A stretch of DNA of 64,000 nucleotides from Terriglobus aquaticus (GCF_025685415.1 NZ_JAGSYB010000001.1:992001-1056000); one strand, 5' to 3'; shown: positions 46,232 through 55,951, counted from the stretch's first letter. Numbers and translations: made by a program. Notes: generated by a model from the sequence alone, not told the origin.

Positions 46232-49196
46232 CGGCGCTTACGTCATCAGTTTCGAAGGTCTGCATGCTTGTTCTTTGGACGTCACCAGAGTCGTCGCGTG
46301 ACCCTGCGGGCCGCAAAATCGGCAGCACCAGGCGGAAGGCTGTACCCTGGCCGACCTCGCTCTCCACCTGAATGCGGCCGCCGTGCTCCTGCACAATGCC
46401 GTAAGACACCGCCAAGCCAAGACCCGTGCCCTTGTGCTGGCCTGGTTTCGGCGTGTTCTTGGTGGTGAAGAACGGATCGTAGATGCGATGGAGATGTTCC
46501 GGCGCAATGCCGCCGCCCGTATCGCGCACGGTGAGAACAATGTCGTCACCCGCTGTCTCGGTTGAGACAAACAGGTCGGTGCCGCCGTTCTCGATCATGG
46601 CGTCCTTCGCATTCAGCACGAGGTTGAGCACCACCTGCTGCAGCTTGCCGTGGCTGCCACGAATGCGCGGCAGAGGCTCAGCGAGCGCTGTGTGCACCTG
46701 CAGCCGCGCCGTGCGAAGCTGGTGATCCAGTAGTGTGAGCGTCTCGCGTGCGACGGCGTTCAGGTCGAGCGCAATCATCTCACTTCCGGTCGCCCGCGAG
46801 AAATTCAACAAGCCGTTCACGATCTCTGACGCCCGGAAGGTCTGCTGCGTAATCTTTTCCAGCACCGGACGCAGGCGCTGTGCGGTGGGATCGTCGCCGC
46901 GGGCCTGCTTCTGCAGCATTTGCGCGTAGCTGCTGATGACTGCGAGTGGCGTGTTCACCTCGTGCGCTACGCCGGCGGCGAGCAGACCGATCGACGATAG
47001 CTTTTCAGCCTGCGTCAGCTGCGACTCCAGTTGGGTCCGCTCTGTGATGTCTTCGACCAGGACGATCGAACCGACGGACACGAAGTCGCGGGTCAGCAGG
47101 GGAGCGATGGCAAGATTGGCGGTGCGGACTTCACCGGTGCGCAAGGGCAGCTTCACCTTGGACAGGTGATGCGTTCCCGTCTGGCGATGCAGGTGTTCGA
47201 ACTCGGCCACAAACTCCGCGGGGAAGATCTCCGAGATATGCCGGCCGAGCGCCTCCGCGCGCGACATGGCATACATCACTTCCATTTCGGCGTTCCAGCT
47301 CTCTACGCGGTCATCCAGGTCCAGGGCAAAGATGCCGACCTTGATCGACTCGACGATGTTCTCGTTGAATTCCTTGAGCCGTTCGAACTCGGCGCGCTGC
47401 ACTTCCAGTGAAGCGAAGAGCTGCGCATTCTGGATCGCGATACCGATGTAGCCAGCCAGCGACTCAAGGAGTTCCATGTCTTCGGAGGAAAGAAAATCAC
47501 CCTCGCGCGTGCGACCCAGCCCGATCACGGCGATGGTCCGGGCGGGACGGTCCGCCTCGCCAATGCGACACGGCAAGTAGTAGTTCAGATCGAGCTGGCG
47601 CGACAGGCGCTGATCGTCCTCGGAAAGGTGCGGCAACTGTGCCGCGTTCTCAAAGAAGAGATGGCCCTGTGTGTTGAGCGAACCGAACTGCAGAAATGAG
47701 GCGGCGCTGGTTTGATGCGGTAGAGCAGCCAGCGCATCGGGGGAGAAGCCGTGCGACGCGGCGAGCCGGAACGTGTCGACAGGAGCGCCTGCACCTGCTT
47801 GCTGCGACGCTGCGGGTGCAATGAAGAGGGCGACTCGCTCCACCAGCAGAGCCTGCGACAGGCGATCCACGATCGTGCGGGCCAGCGTCTCCGGGTCGGT
47901 CTGCGACGAAAGTCCCCGGCTGAACTCAATCAGCGTCTCGCGATAATCGAAGCGCTTCTGATCAAATACGCGGTCGACGCGTGCCTGGATGGCGGCCTTG
48001 ATCGGCTCAAAAATTAGCGCGGTCGCGATAATGGCGGCAAGCAGACCCCAGATGCGCAGGTTTGGCAGACGTGCATGCACCACCTCGGCGGAGATGCCCA
48101 CGATCGCGAAATAGACGCCGACCAGGGCCGCGGTCGCCAAAGTGTAGGTCACGCCCCGCTTGAAGATCAGGTCTGTGTCCATCAACCGGTAGCGGACGAT
48201 CGCCCAGGCAAACGTCAGTGGCAGGAAGATGAGTGCAAACGTCGCAAGCTTTGCCGCAGCCGGGAAAATCGGCCACGAAAGTAAAAAGGGGATGGCGTAA
48301 ACGGTCGTGAACGGAACCACGGACAGCAGCGTTCCGCGGCTGAGCCACTTCAACTGCTGCCGTTCCAACGCGGCGTTGGTCGCGCGGTACCGCTGCCAGA
48401 ACACGATCGCAGCGATTACGTAGTACAGCGCCTGGTAGCCGACATCGATCTGATCCAGCCGATGCTGCAGTCGCTGGGTCGCAACCAGCTCCTGCATGGC
48501 CCACACCTTCAATGCGATCAGAGCTATGCCCGGGATGTAGAGCAGCACTGCGCCGAGCCGGCGCAATGCCGAGATGCGGGCCTGCCCGAACGTAATCGCG
48601 AAATGCAAAAAGAGGGCTGGTTGCAGAGCGGCCGCTACCGCATTGCCCCAGAAGAACGTCCAGTCCAGGCCGTCAAACTGCCCGACGGACTTGAACGCGT
48701 AGAACACGCCCGAGACTAGGCAGAACACATAGAAGTGGGTCGCCTTCGGAGCCGTCCACCGCCGGAACAGAACGTACAGTCCTATCGCGAGGTATACAAG
48801 CGCGATGAGGCGCAGGCCCTGGTTGCGAGTGCGGTCCGTCGGCTCCAGGATGACCTTGAGGCCGAACTGCTGACCACCGCGCTGCAGGGTATAGCTGATG
48901 CTGCCGTACACACCGGAGCGCGCCATCTCCCGCATGAGCGGGGCAACGGTCGGGGTGGGCCGGGAGTTTGCCGCGACCAGCAGGTCACCGGTGCGAACGC
49001 CTTCACGCTGGGCAGGCGAGTCGGCCGGAACGCGGTCGGCACGCAGGCCACCGTCGACCTCCATCCACCAAACGCCGTCGGTAGGCACGTCGTACCCGGA
49101 CTCGCGGACATAATTCAGCGCACCCAGAACACAGATCACCAACGTCGCGACGGCGAGCACAATGGCGAGGATCCGGTTTTGTGCGGCTCTGTCCAT
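46215..49196 (-). CDS. PDZ-7TM-GAF-PAS sensor histidine kinase
   Basis: Large membrane sensor kinase, 993 residues from the ATG at 49196. Order of parts: one helix (about 8-30); a PDZ-like domain (about 45-115) with the typical VPADSPAQREGVRTGDLLVAAN; a block of about seven membrane helices (about 128-395); a GAF-like domain (about 420-590); and a PAS domain (about 610-715). It continues with a HisKA domain with phospho-acceptor His745 (GVAHEVNTPLAV) and an HATPase domain with VVLNLVLNAKDAM, DTGGGIAP and GTGLGLAV. The partner is the overlapping NtrC-type gene. Upstream codons to 49484 lack a signal and are excluded. The stimulus is unknown. Confidence 0.92.
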   Translation of the reverse strand: MDRAAQNRILAIVLAVATLVICVLGALNYVRESGYDVPTDGVWWMEVDGGLRADRVPADSPAQREGVRTGDLLVAANSRPTPTVAPLMREMARSGVYGSISYTLQRGGQQFGLKVILEPTDRTRNQGLRLIALVYLAIGLYVLFRRWTAPKATHFYVFCLVSGVFYAFKSVGQFDGLDWTFFWGNAVAAALQPALFLHFAITFGQARISALRRLGAVLLYIPGIALIALKVWAMQELVATQRLQHRLDQIDVGYQALYYVIAAIVFWQRYRATNAALERQQLKWLSRGTLLSVVPFTTVYAIPFLLSWPIFPAAAKLATFALIFLPLTFAWAIVRYRLMDTDLIFKRGVTYTLATAALVGVYFAIVGISAEVVHARLPNLRIWGLLAAIIATALIFEPIKAAIQARVDRVFDQKRFDYRETLIEFSRGLSSQTDPETLARTIVDRLSQALLVERVALFIAPAASQQAGAGAPVDTFRLAASHGFSPDALAALPHQTSAASFLQFGSLNTQGHLFFENAAQLPHLSEDDQRLSRQLDLNYYLPCRIGEADRPARTIAVIGLGRTREGDFLSSEDMELLESLAGYIGIAIQNAQLFASLEVQRAEFERLKEFNENIVESIKVGIFALDLDDRVESWNAEMEVMYAMSRAEALGRHISEIFPAEFVAEFEHLHRQTGTHHLSKVKLPLRTGEVRTANLAIAPLLTRDFVSVGSIVLVEDITERTQLESQLTQAEKLSSIGLLAAGVAHEVNTPLAVISSYAQMLQKQARGDDPTAQRLRPVLEKITQQTFRASEIVNGLLNFSRATGSEMIALDLNAVARETLTLLDHQLRTARLQVHTALAEPLPRIRGSHGKLQQVVLNLVLNAKDAMIENGGTDLFVSTETAGDDIVLTVRDTGGGIAPEHLHRIYDPFFTTKNTPKPGQHKGTGLGLAVSYGIVQEHGGRIQVESEVGQGTAFRLVLPILRPAGSRDDSGDVQRTSMQTFETDDVSAGAVHA

Positions 49197-49492
49197 CCGC
49201 TCCGTACGACTCCGATCATGGTGAGTCTCTGCGTCTGTGACTCTGCTGGGTGCCCTGTGACTACGAAGATGCACGTGAGTGGCCAAACCGGCCGGCTTCG
49301 TCACACCCGGAAACTTCGTGCTTTGTCCTTCCAGCCTACTGCACTCCCTTCGGTGCGGCCCAGAGGCGGCATCTCGCCTTCCAGAAACGGGAATGCGTCT
49401 ACAACAAACCGTAGCTGACTTGGTTCGGGTTGGCCCGTTCGGGGCCGAATAGCTGCTTGACCAGTGCTTGCAACTCCTGTCCACTGGTAGAA

Positions 49493-50746
49493 ATGAATCT
49501 TTTTCACCAGAACAGCGATGCTGAGCGCATGCTGGAGCGCGATCGCGAGTGGCTGTTGCCCGTGTACGCCCGCTTTCCGATCGTCATGGAGCGCGGGGAA
49601 GGCGTGTACCTGTTCGATACATCCGGCAACCGCTATTTGGACATGATGGCTGGCCTGGGTGTGAACGCCCTGGGGCACGCGCATCCTCGCATGGTTCGGG
49701 CTACGGCGGACCAGGCGAGGATGCTGGTGCACCTGTCGCCACAGTACTGCACTCCCTACGCCGGCGAGCTGGCGGAACGTCTGTGCGCGTTGTCGGGCAT
49801 GGAGGGCGTGTTCTACTCCACCGGCGGATCGGAAGCGGTGGAAGGTGCAATCAAGGTCGCGCGGGCATACGCTGCGGAGGCATTCGGACCGCACAAGCAC
49901 CGGATCGTCTCCCTGCTGGGCTCGTATCATGGCCGCACGCTCGGATCTCTGGCAGTCACCGGCCAAACAAAGTACCGCGATAACTTCGGGCCAGACCTGC
50001 CCGGCGTTGATTTTGTGGTGCGGGACGATCTGGCATCGCTGCAGGCTGCGGTCTCCGACGAAACCTGCTGCATCCTGATTGAGACGGTGCTGGGCGAAGG
50101 CGGCGTGTACGAGGTTTCGCCGGAGTTCCTGGCCGAGGCGCGACGCCTCGCGGATAAGCACCACGCCTTGCTGGTGCTGGACGAAATTCAATGCGGGCTG
50201 GGCCGCACGGGTGACTGGTTCGCCTTTCCACGAATCGGTGTGAAGCCGGATGTTCTGATCCTGGGCAAGCCGCTGGGTGGTGGCATCCCGCTTTCCGCCC
50301 TGCTTGTCACCGGCCCGCTATTCCACGCGCTCGGCCTGGGCAAGCACGGCTCCACACTGGGCGGCTCGCCGATGGCTTGCCGGCTTGGTCTGGAGTTCCT
50401 GTCCGTCGTGGAAGACGAAGGTTTGCTGGCCCGCGTCACCGATACCGGTGCCTACCTGCGGACTCACTTGGATGGGCTGGCGCGCGAGCTGGACATTGCA
50501 ATGGAAGCGCGGGGTATCGGGCTAATCCAAGGCCTGGAACTCAGCATCCCGGGTCGTCCGATTGCGGAAAGCGCGCTGGAGCAGGGCCTGATGCTCAACT
50601 TCGTGCAGGGCAACGTGATGCGGTTTCTGCCCAGCTTCCTGCTGGAGCGGCAGCACGTGGACACCGCCATGGAGATCATCCGGCCGTTGCTGCACAAGGC
50701 GAATCGCGAGGCAAAGGCAGAGCAGCCGGAGCTCGTCGCGCGCTAA
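49493..50746 (+). CDS. Class III aminotransferase (acetylornithine/ornithine type)
   Basis: PLP-dependent aminotransferase of the class III family, 417 residues. PLP lysine is in LILGKPLGGGIPLSA, after LVLDEIQCGLGRTG, and SGNRYLDMMAGLGVNALGHAHP is at the N-terminus. The architecture fits ArgD or ornithine/4-aminobutyrate aminotransferases, but no arginine genes are adjacent, so I leave the substrate open. The ATG at 49493 has only a weak ribosome-binding site. Its stop overlaps the stop of the convergent hydrolase by three bases. The 296-base gap to the kinase holds the divergent promoters. Confidence 0.9.
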   Translation: MNLFHQNSDAERMLERDREWLLPVYARFPIVMERGEGVYLFDTSGNRYLDMMAGLGVNALGHAHPRMVRATADQARMLVHLSPQYCTPYAGELAERLCALSGMEGVFYSTGGSEAVEGAIKVARAYAAEAFGPHKHRIVSLLGSYHGRTLGSLAVTGQTKYRDNFGPDLPGVDFVVRDDLASLQAAVSDETCCILIETVLGEGGVYEVSPEFLAEARRLADKHHALLVLDEIQCGLGRTGDWFAFPRIGVKPDVLILGKPLGGGIPLSALLVTGPLFHALGLGKHGSTLGGSPMACRLGLEFLSVVEDEGLLARVTDTGAYLRTHLDGLARELDIAMEARGIGLIQGLELSIPGRPIAESALEQGLMLNFVQGNVMRFLPSFLLERQHVDTAMEIIRPLLHKANREAKAEQPELVAR

Positions 50747-51408
50747 CTGCCCAGGAAGGTGGAGCGCACCCAGGTGCGTACCGCTTCCTGCATCTGCGGC
50801 AGCTTGGGCGCTGGAGATCCGGGAACGCCCATGAAGAAGTGCTCCGCTCCCGCGATCCAATGCATTTCGATCGGCGGCGGAGCCTGCCGCATCACCTCTT
50901 CCATGCGCTCGCGCGGCGCAAAGGCGTCCTCCGCGCCTGTGACCAGCAGCTTCGGCTGCGTGCACTTACTCACGAATTCGTAGCTGTAATTCCGCCCGCC
51001 GGCTTCCAGCGGCATGCCGAGACCGATGAGGCCGCGAACGCGGGAGTCGCCACAGCCTGCGCGCCAGCTTACGTTGGCGCCGAAGGAGAAACCGGCAAGC
51101 AGGATCGGAAGTTGCAGCGTCCGGTCGATCCACTCCAGCGCCGCCCGCACGTCGTCCACCTCGCCCCGGCCGTCGTCGTAGGTACCCTCGCTGACGCCGA
51201 CCCCGCGAAAGTTGAAGCGCAGCGTCGGAATGCCGAGCGACTCGAACACCTTCATCGTCTGGTACACCGCGCGGGTATGCATGGTGCCGCCTGAGGGCGG
51301 ATGCGGGTGACAGACCAACGCAGCGTACGCACTTGTGTCCAGGCCCTCGTTCAGCACGGCCTCCAGCCGTCCCGCGGGACCACGAAGGTCTTCAATGGTT
51401 CGGATCAC
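50743..51408 (-). CDS. Alpha/beta hydrolase (COG2945-like)
   Basis: Small alpha/beta hydrolase, 221 residues. The N-terminal CHPHPPSGGTMHTRAV and RFNFRGVGVSEG are typical of the COG2945/YcjY-like group. The nucleophile elbow is GFSFGA with the Ser after LLAGF, and the late HFFMG and GAEDAF blocks fit the acid/histidine region. No signal peptide. Substrate unknown. The coding strand is opposite to the aminotransferase. Confidence 0.85.
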   Translation of the reverse strand: MIRTIEDLRGPAGRLEAVLNEGLDTSAYAALVCHPHPPSGGTMHTRAVYQTMKVFESLGIPTLRFNFRGVGVSEGTYDDGRGEVDDVRAALEWIDRTLQLPILLAGFSFGANVSWRAGCGDSRVRGLIGLGMPLEAGGRNYSYEFVSKCTQPKLLVTGAEDAFAPRERMEEVMRQAPPPIEMHWIAGAEHFFMGVPGSPAPKLPQMQEAVRTWVRSTFLGS

Positions 51409-51493
51409 AGTAGTTCCATCGTACTTGGCCGGGTTCGCAAATCAGGCTCGCTCGTCGTGGGCGTTGAGTTGTCCCGTTCAACGGAGCACTCGA

Positions 51494-52957
51494 TCAGGCG
51501 GCACCCAGGTACTGTCGAGCCAGCATCAGGTCGTCGCGCAGGTGACGATACAACTGCTCGCGGGCAGCGTCATCACGTCCGCGCAGCACGGCCGAAGGAT
51601 GAATCGTCGCCATCACCTGCTCGGCGAAGTTCGCCTGCATCAGCTTGCCGCGGTCCCGCATGAGCGCGAAGGTGCCGCCCAGTAGCGACTTGGCCGCGCT
51701 GGCGCCAAGCGCCACCACCAGCTTGGGCTTCAGTGCGTCCAGTTCGGCCATGAGCCATGGCTTGCAGGCAGTGATCTCGCTCATCCGCGGGTTCTGGTGC
51801 AGCCGCAGCTTGCCGCGCTGCACGAACTTGAAGTGCTTTACCGCATTGGTCATGTAGACAGCGTCAGGATCCACACCAGCTTCTGCGAGAGCTTTCCGCA
51901 GGACGCCGCCAGCAGGGCCGACGAAGGGCTCGCCGCGCTTGTCCTCCTGGTCGCCCGGCTGTTCGCCCACGAGCACAAGGTCGGCGGTCACTGGTCCGCG
52001 GCCCGGCACCACCTGGATGGCGTGCTCGTACAGGTCGCAGCCGCGGCAGGTAGGCAAGGCCGCCTGGATCACAGGGAGCGTGTGCTCGTGCGGAACGAAC
52101 GGAGCCGCGCTCGGCTTGCCGCCCTGTTTTGAGATCATGCTTTCCACTCTGCCCTCCGCCGCCTGCAAGAGAGAGGGAAGCAGTTCCACCTCCGGCAGGT
52201 TGTTCCAGTACTTCACCGGCATGTGGCTGCGCATCCCCTCGGGATTCAGACGGGCCGGGTTGAAGATGCTGCCGTAGTAGCTCTTCCACAACGTTTCGAG
52301 TTCGTCCCCGGCAGGCGCGTGTGTGCGGTCGAGTGGCGGACCGAACTGCAACTGATGCAACTCGGGATCCCAGTAGGCCGAACCGTCCGGCGTCAAGATG
52401 GACCAGCGCATCACGGCGAATCGTTCCGCGAAGAAGGGTGCAGCCAGTTCTAAGATGCGATGCGCCGGCTCGTACCAGGCGATGAACTCCTCGCCGCGCT
52501 CGCCCTCGATGCGGCGGAAGCGAACGAAAGCGTGCATCTTGTGCTCGTCGCGCTTCACTTGCTGCACCAGGCGCAGCATCGCACTTACGTCGTGGTCCAC
52601 CTCAATGCGCATCAGGTCACGATTCGACTGGAGCCGCCACAACAGCCGATACAGCAGGTTCCAGCGCTGCGGGTCACGGTGGTAGCTGGCAAGTTTGGCG
52701 CGATCGAGAAAGGCTCGAGGAACATGCGGCCGCTCCTGCGACATCTCGGCGTAGGGGCCGTCCAGTGCACTCGCGTCGGTCTGCACCGCTCCGAACAGGT
52801 CGTCGGCCTGGGCGGCGACCGTGGCGTCTGCGAGGTCGATGCTGTCCGGCTCCAGCCCACGCAGAAGAGCCTTACGCGCGAGCTCGCGCCACGCATCGAA
52901 ACTGGGCGGCACCGTCACGCGTGTCACGCGCTCCGCCAGCGCGTGAAGCAGACTCAC
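51494..52957 (-). CDS. UdgX-type uracil-DNA glycosylase with N-terminal DUF4130 domain
   Basis: Two-domain DNA-repair protein, 487 residues. The N-terminal part (about 1-245) is the TIGR03915/DUF4130-type domain found with radical-SAM repair partners. The C-terminal part (about 295-480) is a family-4-like uracil-DNA glycosylase of the UdgX branch: CRGC (304, 307), GEQPGDQED at 331-339, FVGPAGG, and the extra loop RGKLRLHQNP (381-390) with His387. His387 matches the His that covalently captures the uracil-site sugar in Mycobacterium UdgX. HPSAVLR is near the end. The start is a GTG at 52957, overlapping the upstream TGA (GTGA), so it is coupled to the radical-SAM gene. Confidence 0.92.
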   Translation of the reverse strand: MSLLHALAERVTRVTVPPSFDAWRELARKALLRGLEPDSIDLADATVAAQADDLFGAVQTDASALDGPYAEMSQERPHVPRAFLDRAKLASYHRDPQRWNLLYRLLWRLQSNRDLMRIEVDHDVSAMLRLVQQVKRDEHKMHAFVRFRRIEGERGEEFIAWYEPAHRILELAAPFFAERFAVMRWSILTPDGSAYWDPELHQLQFGPPLDRTHAPAGDELETLWKSYYGSIFNPARLNPEGMRSHMPVKYWNNLPEVELLPSLLQAAEGRVESMISKQGGKPSAAPFVPHEHTLPVIQAALPTCRGCDLYEHAIQVVPGRGPVTADLVLVGEQPGDQEDKRGEPFVGPAGGVLRKALAEAGVDPDAVYMTNAVKHFKFVQRGKLRLHQNPRMSEITACKPWLMAELDALKPKLVVALGASAAKSLLGGTFALMRDRGKLMQANFAEQVMATIHPSAVLRGRDDAAREQLYRHLRDDLMLARQYLGAA

Positions 52958-54270
52958 AGCACACCCGTAGCCGCGGACTGAGCGGCGGCGGCAAACAGGT
53001 CCATCTGCTGCGCCGCAACCAAGCCAGCAAGGGGCTGGGCAGGCGGTAGGGCCGCAAACTCCGCGTCGGATGTCTCGCGATCTGTCTGCTCCGTGGTGAA
53101 GGGAAGCGTAGCCACAGGCAAGTGGTCCGTGGTGACGACGAACTCGAGCACGTCTTTCATGCGCACGTGCAGCTTGCGCAGGTCCTCCATGGAAAGCTTG
53201 TGATAGCGGCGAATGCGCAGGATGCGGTCCACATTGTGGTAGCCCAGACCCGGCACTCGCAGCAGAGCTTCGCGCGTCCCTGCGTTGACGTCGACCGGAA
53301 AAAACTCGGGATGGCGGCGCGCCCAAGCCAGCTTCGGATCGATCGCCAGATTCAACTCCGGGTCGCTTTCCGGAGCGATCTCGTCGGCGGCAAAGCCATA
53401 AAAGCGCATCAGCCAATCTGCCTGGTACAGCCTGTGTTCCCGCATGCGCGGCGTGGCCTGCAGGGGCAGTCGCGTGTCCGCCTCAGGGTACGGCGAGAAT
53501 CCCGTGTAGTAGACCCGGCGCAACTTGTATCCGCCGTACAGGGTGCTCGCGCGCTGGATGATGTCGCGATCGGTGGCCGGCGTGGCGCCGATGACCATCT
53601 GAGTACTCTGGCCCGCGGGCGCAAATTTGGGAGCGCTGGGCAGCTTGCGGCGGTCCTCGTCAACCTCCGCCTTGCGATCGGCGATCTGGCCCATGGTGCC
53701 TTCGATCACCGTCGCCTTTTTCTCCGGTGCAAGCTGTACCAGGTCGTCCTGCGTCGGCAGTTCGATGTTGGCGCTCAGGCGGTCGGCGTACAGGCCGGCA
53801 TCGTCGATCAGGCGCTGCGCACATCCGGGAATCGCCTTGATGTGGATGTATCCGCCGAAATGGTGCACCAGGCGCAGCGTCTTCGCCACCTGCACCAATT
53901 GCTCCATGGTGTAGTCCGGAGACTGGATGATGCCGGACGAGAGGAACAGGCCCTCGATGTAATTCCGCTTGTAAAAATCGAGAGTCAGCGTGACGACTTC
54001 TTCCACGGAGAAACGCGCGCGGCGTATGTCGCTCGAAACGCGATTCACGCAAAATACGCAATCGTACGTGCAGAAGTTCGTCAGCAGAATCTTCAAGAGG
54101 CTGACGCAGCGTCCATCCGGCGTGTAGCTGTGACAGATGCCCGTTCCGTCCGAGTGCCCCACACCCTTGCCGTTGCTCGCGCGGGTGGCGCCGGAACTGG
54201 CGCACGATGCGTCGTACTTCGCCGCGTCGGCCAAAATCTCGAGCTTTTGCCGCACCGTAAGCGAGGGCAT
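52954..54270 (-). CDS. Radical-SAM protein linked to UdgX (putative DNA repair)
   Basis: 438-residue radical-SAM protein of the TIGR03916 type, almost always beside a UdgX/DUF4130 gene. Cluster cysteines are Cys67, Cys71 and Cys74 (CTYDCVFC). LSSGIIQSPDYTMEQL and VIEGTMGQIADRK are typical blocks. The C-terminal region has a helix-hairpin-helix-like PGLGYHNVDRILRIRRYHKL, which suggests DNA binding. It resembles spore photoproduct lyase only distantly. It is translated first and overlaps the UdgX gene by four bases. Exact reaction unknown. Confidence 0.92.
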   Translation of the reverse strand: MPSLTVRQKLEILADAAKYDASCASSGATRASNGKGVGHSDGTGICHSYTPDGRCVSLLKILLTNFCTYDCVFCVNRVSSDIRRARFSVEEVVTLTLDFYKRNYIEGLFLSSGIIQSPDYTMEQLVQVAKTLRLVHHFGGYIHIKAIPGCAQRLIDDAGLYADRLSANIELPTQDDLVQLAPEKKATVIEGTMGQIADRKAEVDEDRRKLPSAPKFAPAGQSTQMVIGATPATDRDIIQRASTLYGGYKLRRVYYTGFSPYPEADTRLPLQATPRMREHRLYQADWLMRFYGFAADEIAPESDPELNLAIDPKLAWARRHPEFFPVDVNAGTREALLRVPGLGYHNVDRILRIRRYHKLSMEDLRKLHVRMKDVLEFVVTTDHLPVATLPFTTEQTDRETSDAEFAALPPAQPLAGLVAAQQMDLFAAAAQSAATGVL

Positions 54271-54438
54271 CCAACCTCTATCGTAAGCGAAGAGGAGGCG
54301 AAACTGTACTCACCTCGTCTGGGAGGTGTGATGCCACAAACACGCACGGTGACTTCGGCCACTCAGGCACAGTTCCGCCAAAATAGCGCGGTTGCACAGG
54401 CGCTTCCGACCGTGCTCTGCGGCTAACGGAAGCCGATC

Positions 54439-55026
54439 CTAAGCCATTTCTTCGGGGAACAGCCGGATATCCACAACGTTGCGATACTTCTCGGCGAAGT
54501 CCATACCGTAGCCGATGACGAACCGGTTTGGGATCGAGAAGCAGACATAGTCCGCTTCAATCGGCACCAAACGCCGTTCCGGCTTGTCGAGGCAGGTCGC
54601 GATCTTCAGGCTGGCGGGCTTGTGCTGCAGCATCATCTTGCGCAGGTAGCTCAGCGTCAGGCCGGTATCCAGAATGTCTTCGACCACAATGACGTGCTTG
54701 CCCTCGATGGGCACGTCCAAATCCTTGATCAACTTGACCGCACCGGTCGAAGTTTTCCCTTTGCCATAGCTGGAGACCGCCACGAAATCGAAGGTGTTAT
54801 CGACCGCGATGGCCCGAGCCAAGTCCGCCAGGAAGATTGCCGCGCCCTTGAGCACCCCAACCAGCACAATGCTTTCGCCGGCGTAGTCGCGGCTGATCTC
54901 CGCGCCCAGGGCTTGCACGCGCGCGTGAATCTCCTGCTCGGAGAAGAGAACTTCGCACTGCGACGCCGGGATGAACGTGGGAGTGCGGGGTTCGACCGGC
55001 TCGGCTGCGGAATCGCTGGTAGACAT
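54439..55026 (-). CDS. hpt: Hypoxanthine phosphoribosyltransferase
   Basis: Purine salvage enzyme converting hypoxanthine or guanine with PRPP to IMP/GMP. 195 residues with the PRPP motif VIVVEDILDTGLTLSYL. LVGVLKGAAIFLADLARAI, SYGKGKTSTGAV and the C-terminal GYGMDFAEKYRN are classic Hpt blocks. The ATG at 55026 is preceded by a 70-base gap to the divergent lgt gene. Confidence 0.95.
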   Translation of the reverse strand: MSTSDSAAEPVEPRTPTFIPASQCEVLFSEQEIHARVQALGAEISRDYAGESIVLVGVLKGAAIFLADLARAIAVDNTFDFVAVSSYGKGKTSTGAVKLIKDLDVPIEGKHVIVVEDILDTGLTLSYLRKMMLQHKPASLKIATCLDKPERRLVPIEADYVCFSIPNRFVIGYGMDFAEKYRNVVDIRLFPEEMA

Positions 55027-55096
55027 CCCCTAAGCCTAAACGCGAGCGCGTGCGCCAACAACCTCCGAAACAGCGAACGTATACTTCACAAGGCGC

Positions 55097-55945
55097 ATGT
55101 TTCCCTATATCCACATCGGCTCGTTTTCGCTCGGCACCTTTGGACTCTTCATGTGGCTGGCCGGTGTAGCGGGTGTGGTGGTCCTGCAACGCAACATGAG
55201 CCGCAACCTGATCAAGGCCGATGCGGTGGTGGTTGTGGCCACCTCCATGATCGCCGGTATTTTTGGCGCCAAACTGTGGCACGAACTGCAGCAGCCGCTT
55301 GAGTTCGGACGCGACTTGCACTCCATCATCTTGCCCGGCTGGTCCCACCCGGTAGAGATCCTAGGGAACTTTCTGCAGTGGTTTCGCGCCGGCTTTGCAT
55401 GGTACGGCGGCCTGCTGTTTGGCCTTGGTTCGCTGCTGTGGCAGGGGCGCTCGCTGCGCATCGGACCGTTGCGGATGCTGGACCTCGCCGCACCTGCCGC
55501 GGCACTCGGCTACGGCATCGGGCGAATTGGCTGCCTCACCTCTGGTGACGGCGACTACGGCATCAACACAACGCATCCGTGGGGCGTTCACATCCACGAC
55601 GACGCTCTCGATCCGCCACGGCCAAATCCGCCTGGACTACTGGTGGAGCCGACACCGCTCTACGAGCTTCTGTTTGGTCTGGCTTTAGCGGTGTACCTGT
55701 GGATCCGCGGGCGCAAGCAACTGCCAATCGGCCAGATCACGGGCGAATACCTTGTGCTCAGCGGGATCGGCCGTTTCCTGGTCGAGTTCATCCGTCGCAA
55801 CGACCGCCTCTACTTCGGCATGACCAACGCGCAGGTCGCGGCTCTGCTCACGATCGCAGCGGGCTTGGCCATGATCGCCTACGCCCGAAAGCGCGGCATT
55901 GTGCCGGTGCCTCCAGCGGTGGAGACCTCTCCCGCCGCAGTCTGA
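55097..55945 (+). CDS. lgt: Prolipoprotein diacylglyceryl transferase Lgt
   Basis: Inner-membrane enzyme that attaches diacylglycerol to the lipobox Cys of prolipoproteins, the first of three maturation steps. 282 residues with about seven helices. The signature block is GRIGCLTSGDGDYGINTTHPWG-like (read as separate pieces: GYGIGRIGCLTSGDGDYG, then THPWG), and EYLVLSGIGRFLVEFIRRNDRL near the C-terminus is diagnostic. lspA, the next step, is in another operon of this window. A TATACT hexamer (55080-55085) lies 11 bases before the ATG. Confidence 0.95.
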   Translation: MFPYIHIGSFSLGTFGLFMWLAGVAGVVVLQRNMSRNLIKADAVVVVATSMIAGIFGAKLWHELQQPLEFGRDLHSIILPGWSHPVEILGNFLQWFRAGFAWYGGLLFGLGSLLWQGRSLRIGPLRMLDLAAPAAALGYGIGRIGCLTSGDGDYGINTTHPWGVHIHDDALDPPRPNPPGLLVEPTPLYELLFGLALAVYLWIRGRKQLPIGQITGEYLVLSGIGRFLVEFIRRNDRLYFGMTNAQVAALLTIAAGLAMIAYARKRGIVPVPPAVETSPAAV

Positions 55946-55951
55946 GCACAG

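Noticed and set aside
49493-50746. Naming the aminotransferase argD
   Set aside because: Class III aminotransferases share these motifs; with no arginine genes nearby the substrate cannot be fixed.
50743-50746. Overlapping convergent stop codons as a special signal
   Set aside because: A three-base overlap of TAA and TAG is ordinary in dense genomes.
52954-54270. Spore photoproduct lyase
   Set aside because: The CxxxCxxC protein is superficially similar, but the partner UdgX gene and motifs fit the UdgX-linked radical-SAM family; no spore genes are present.
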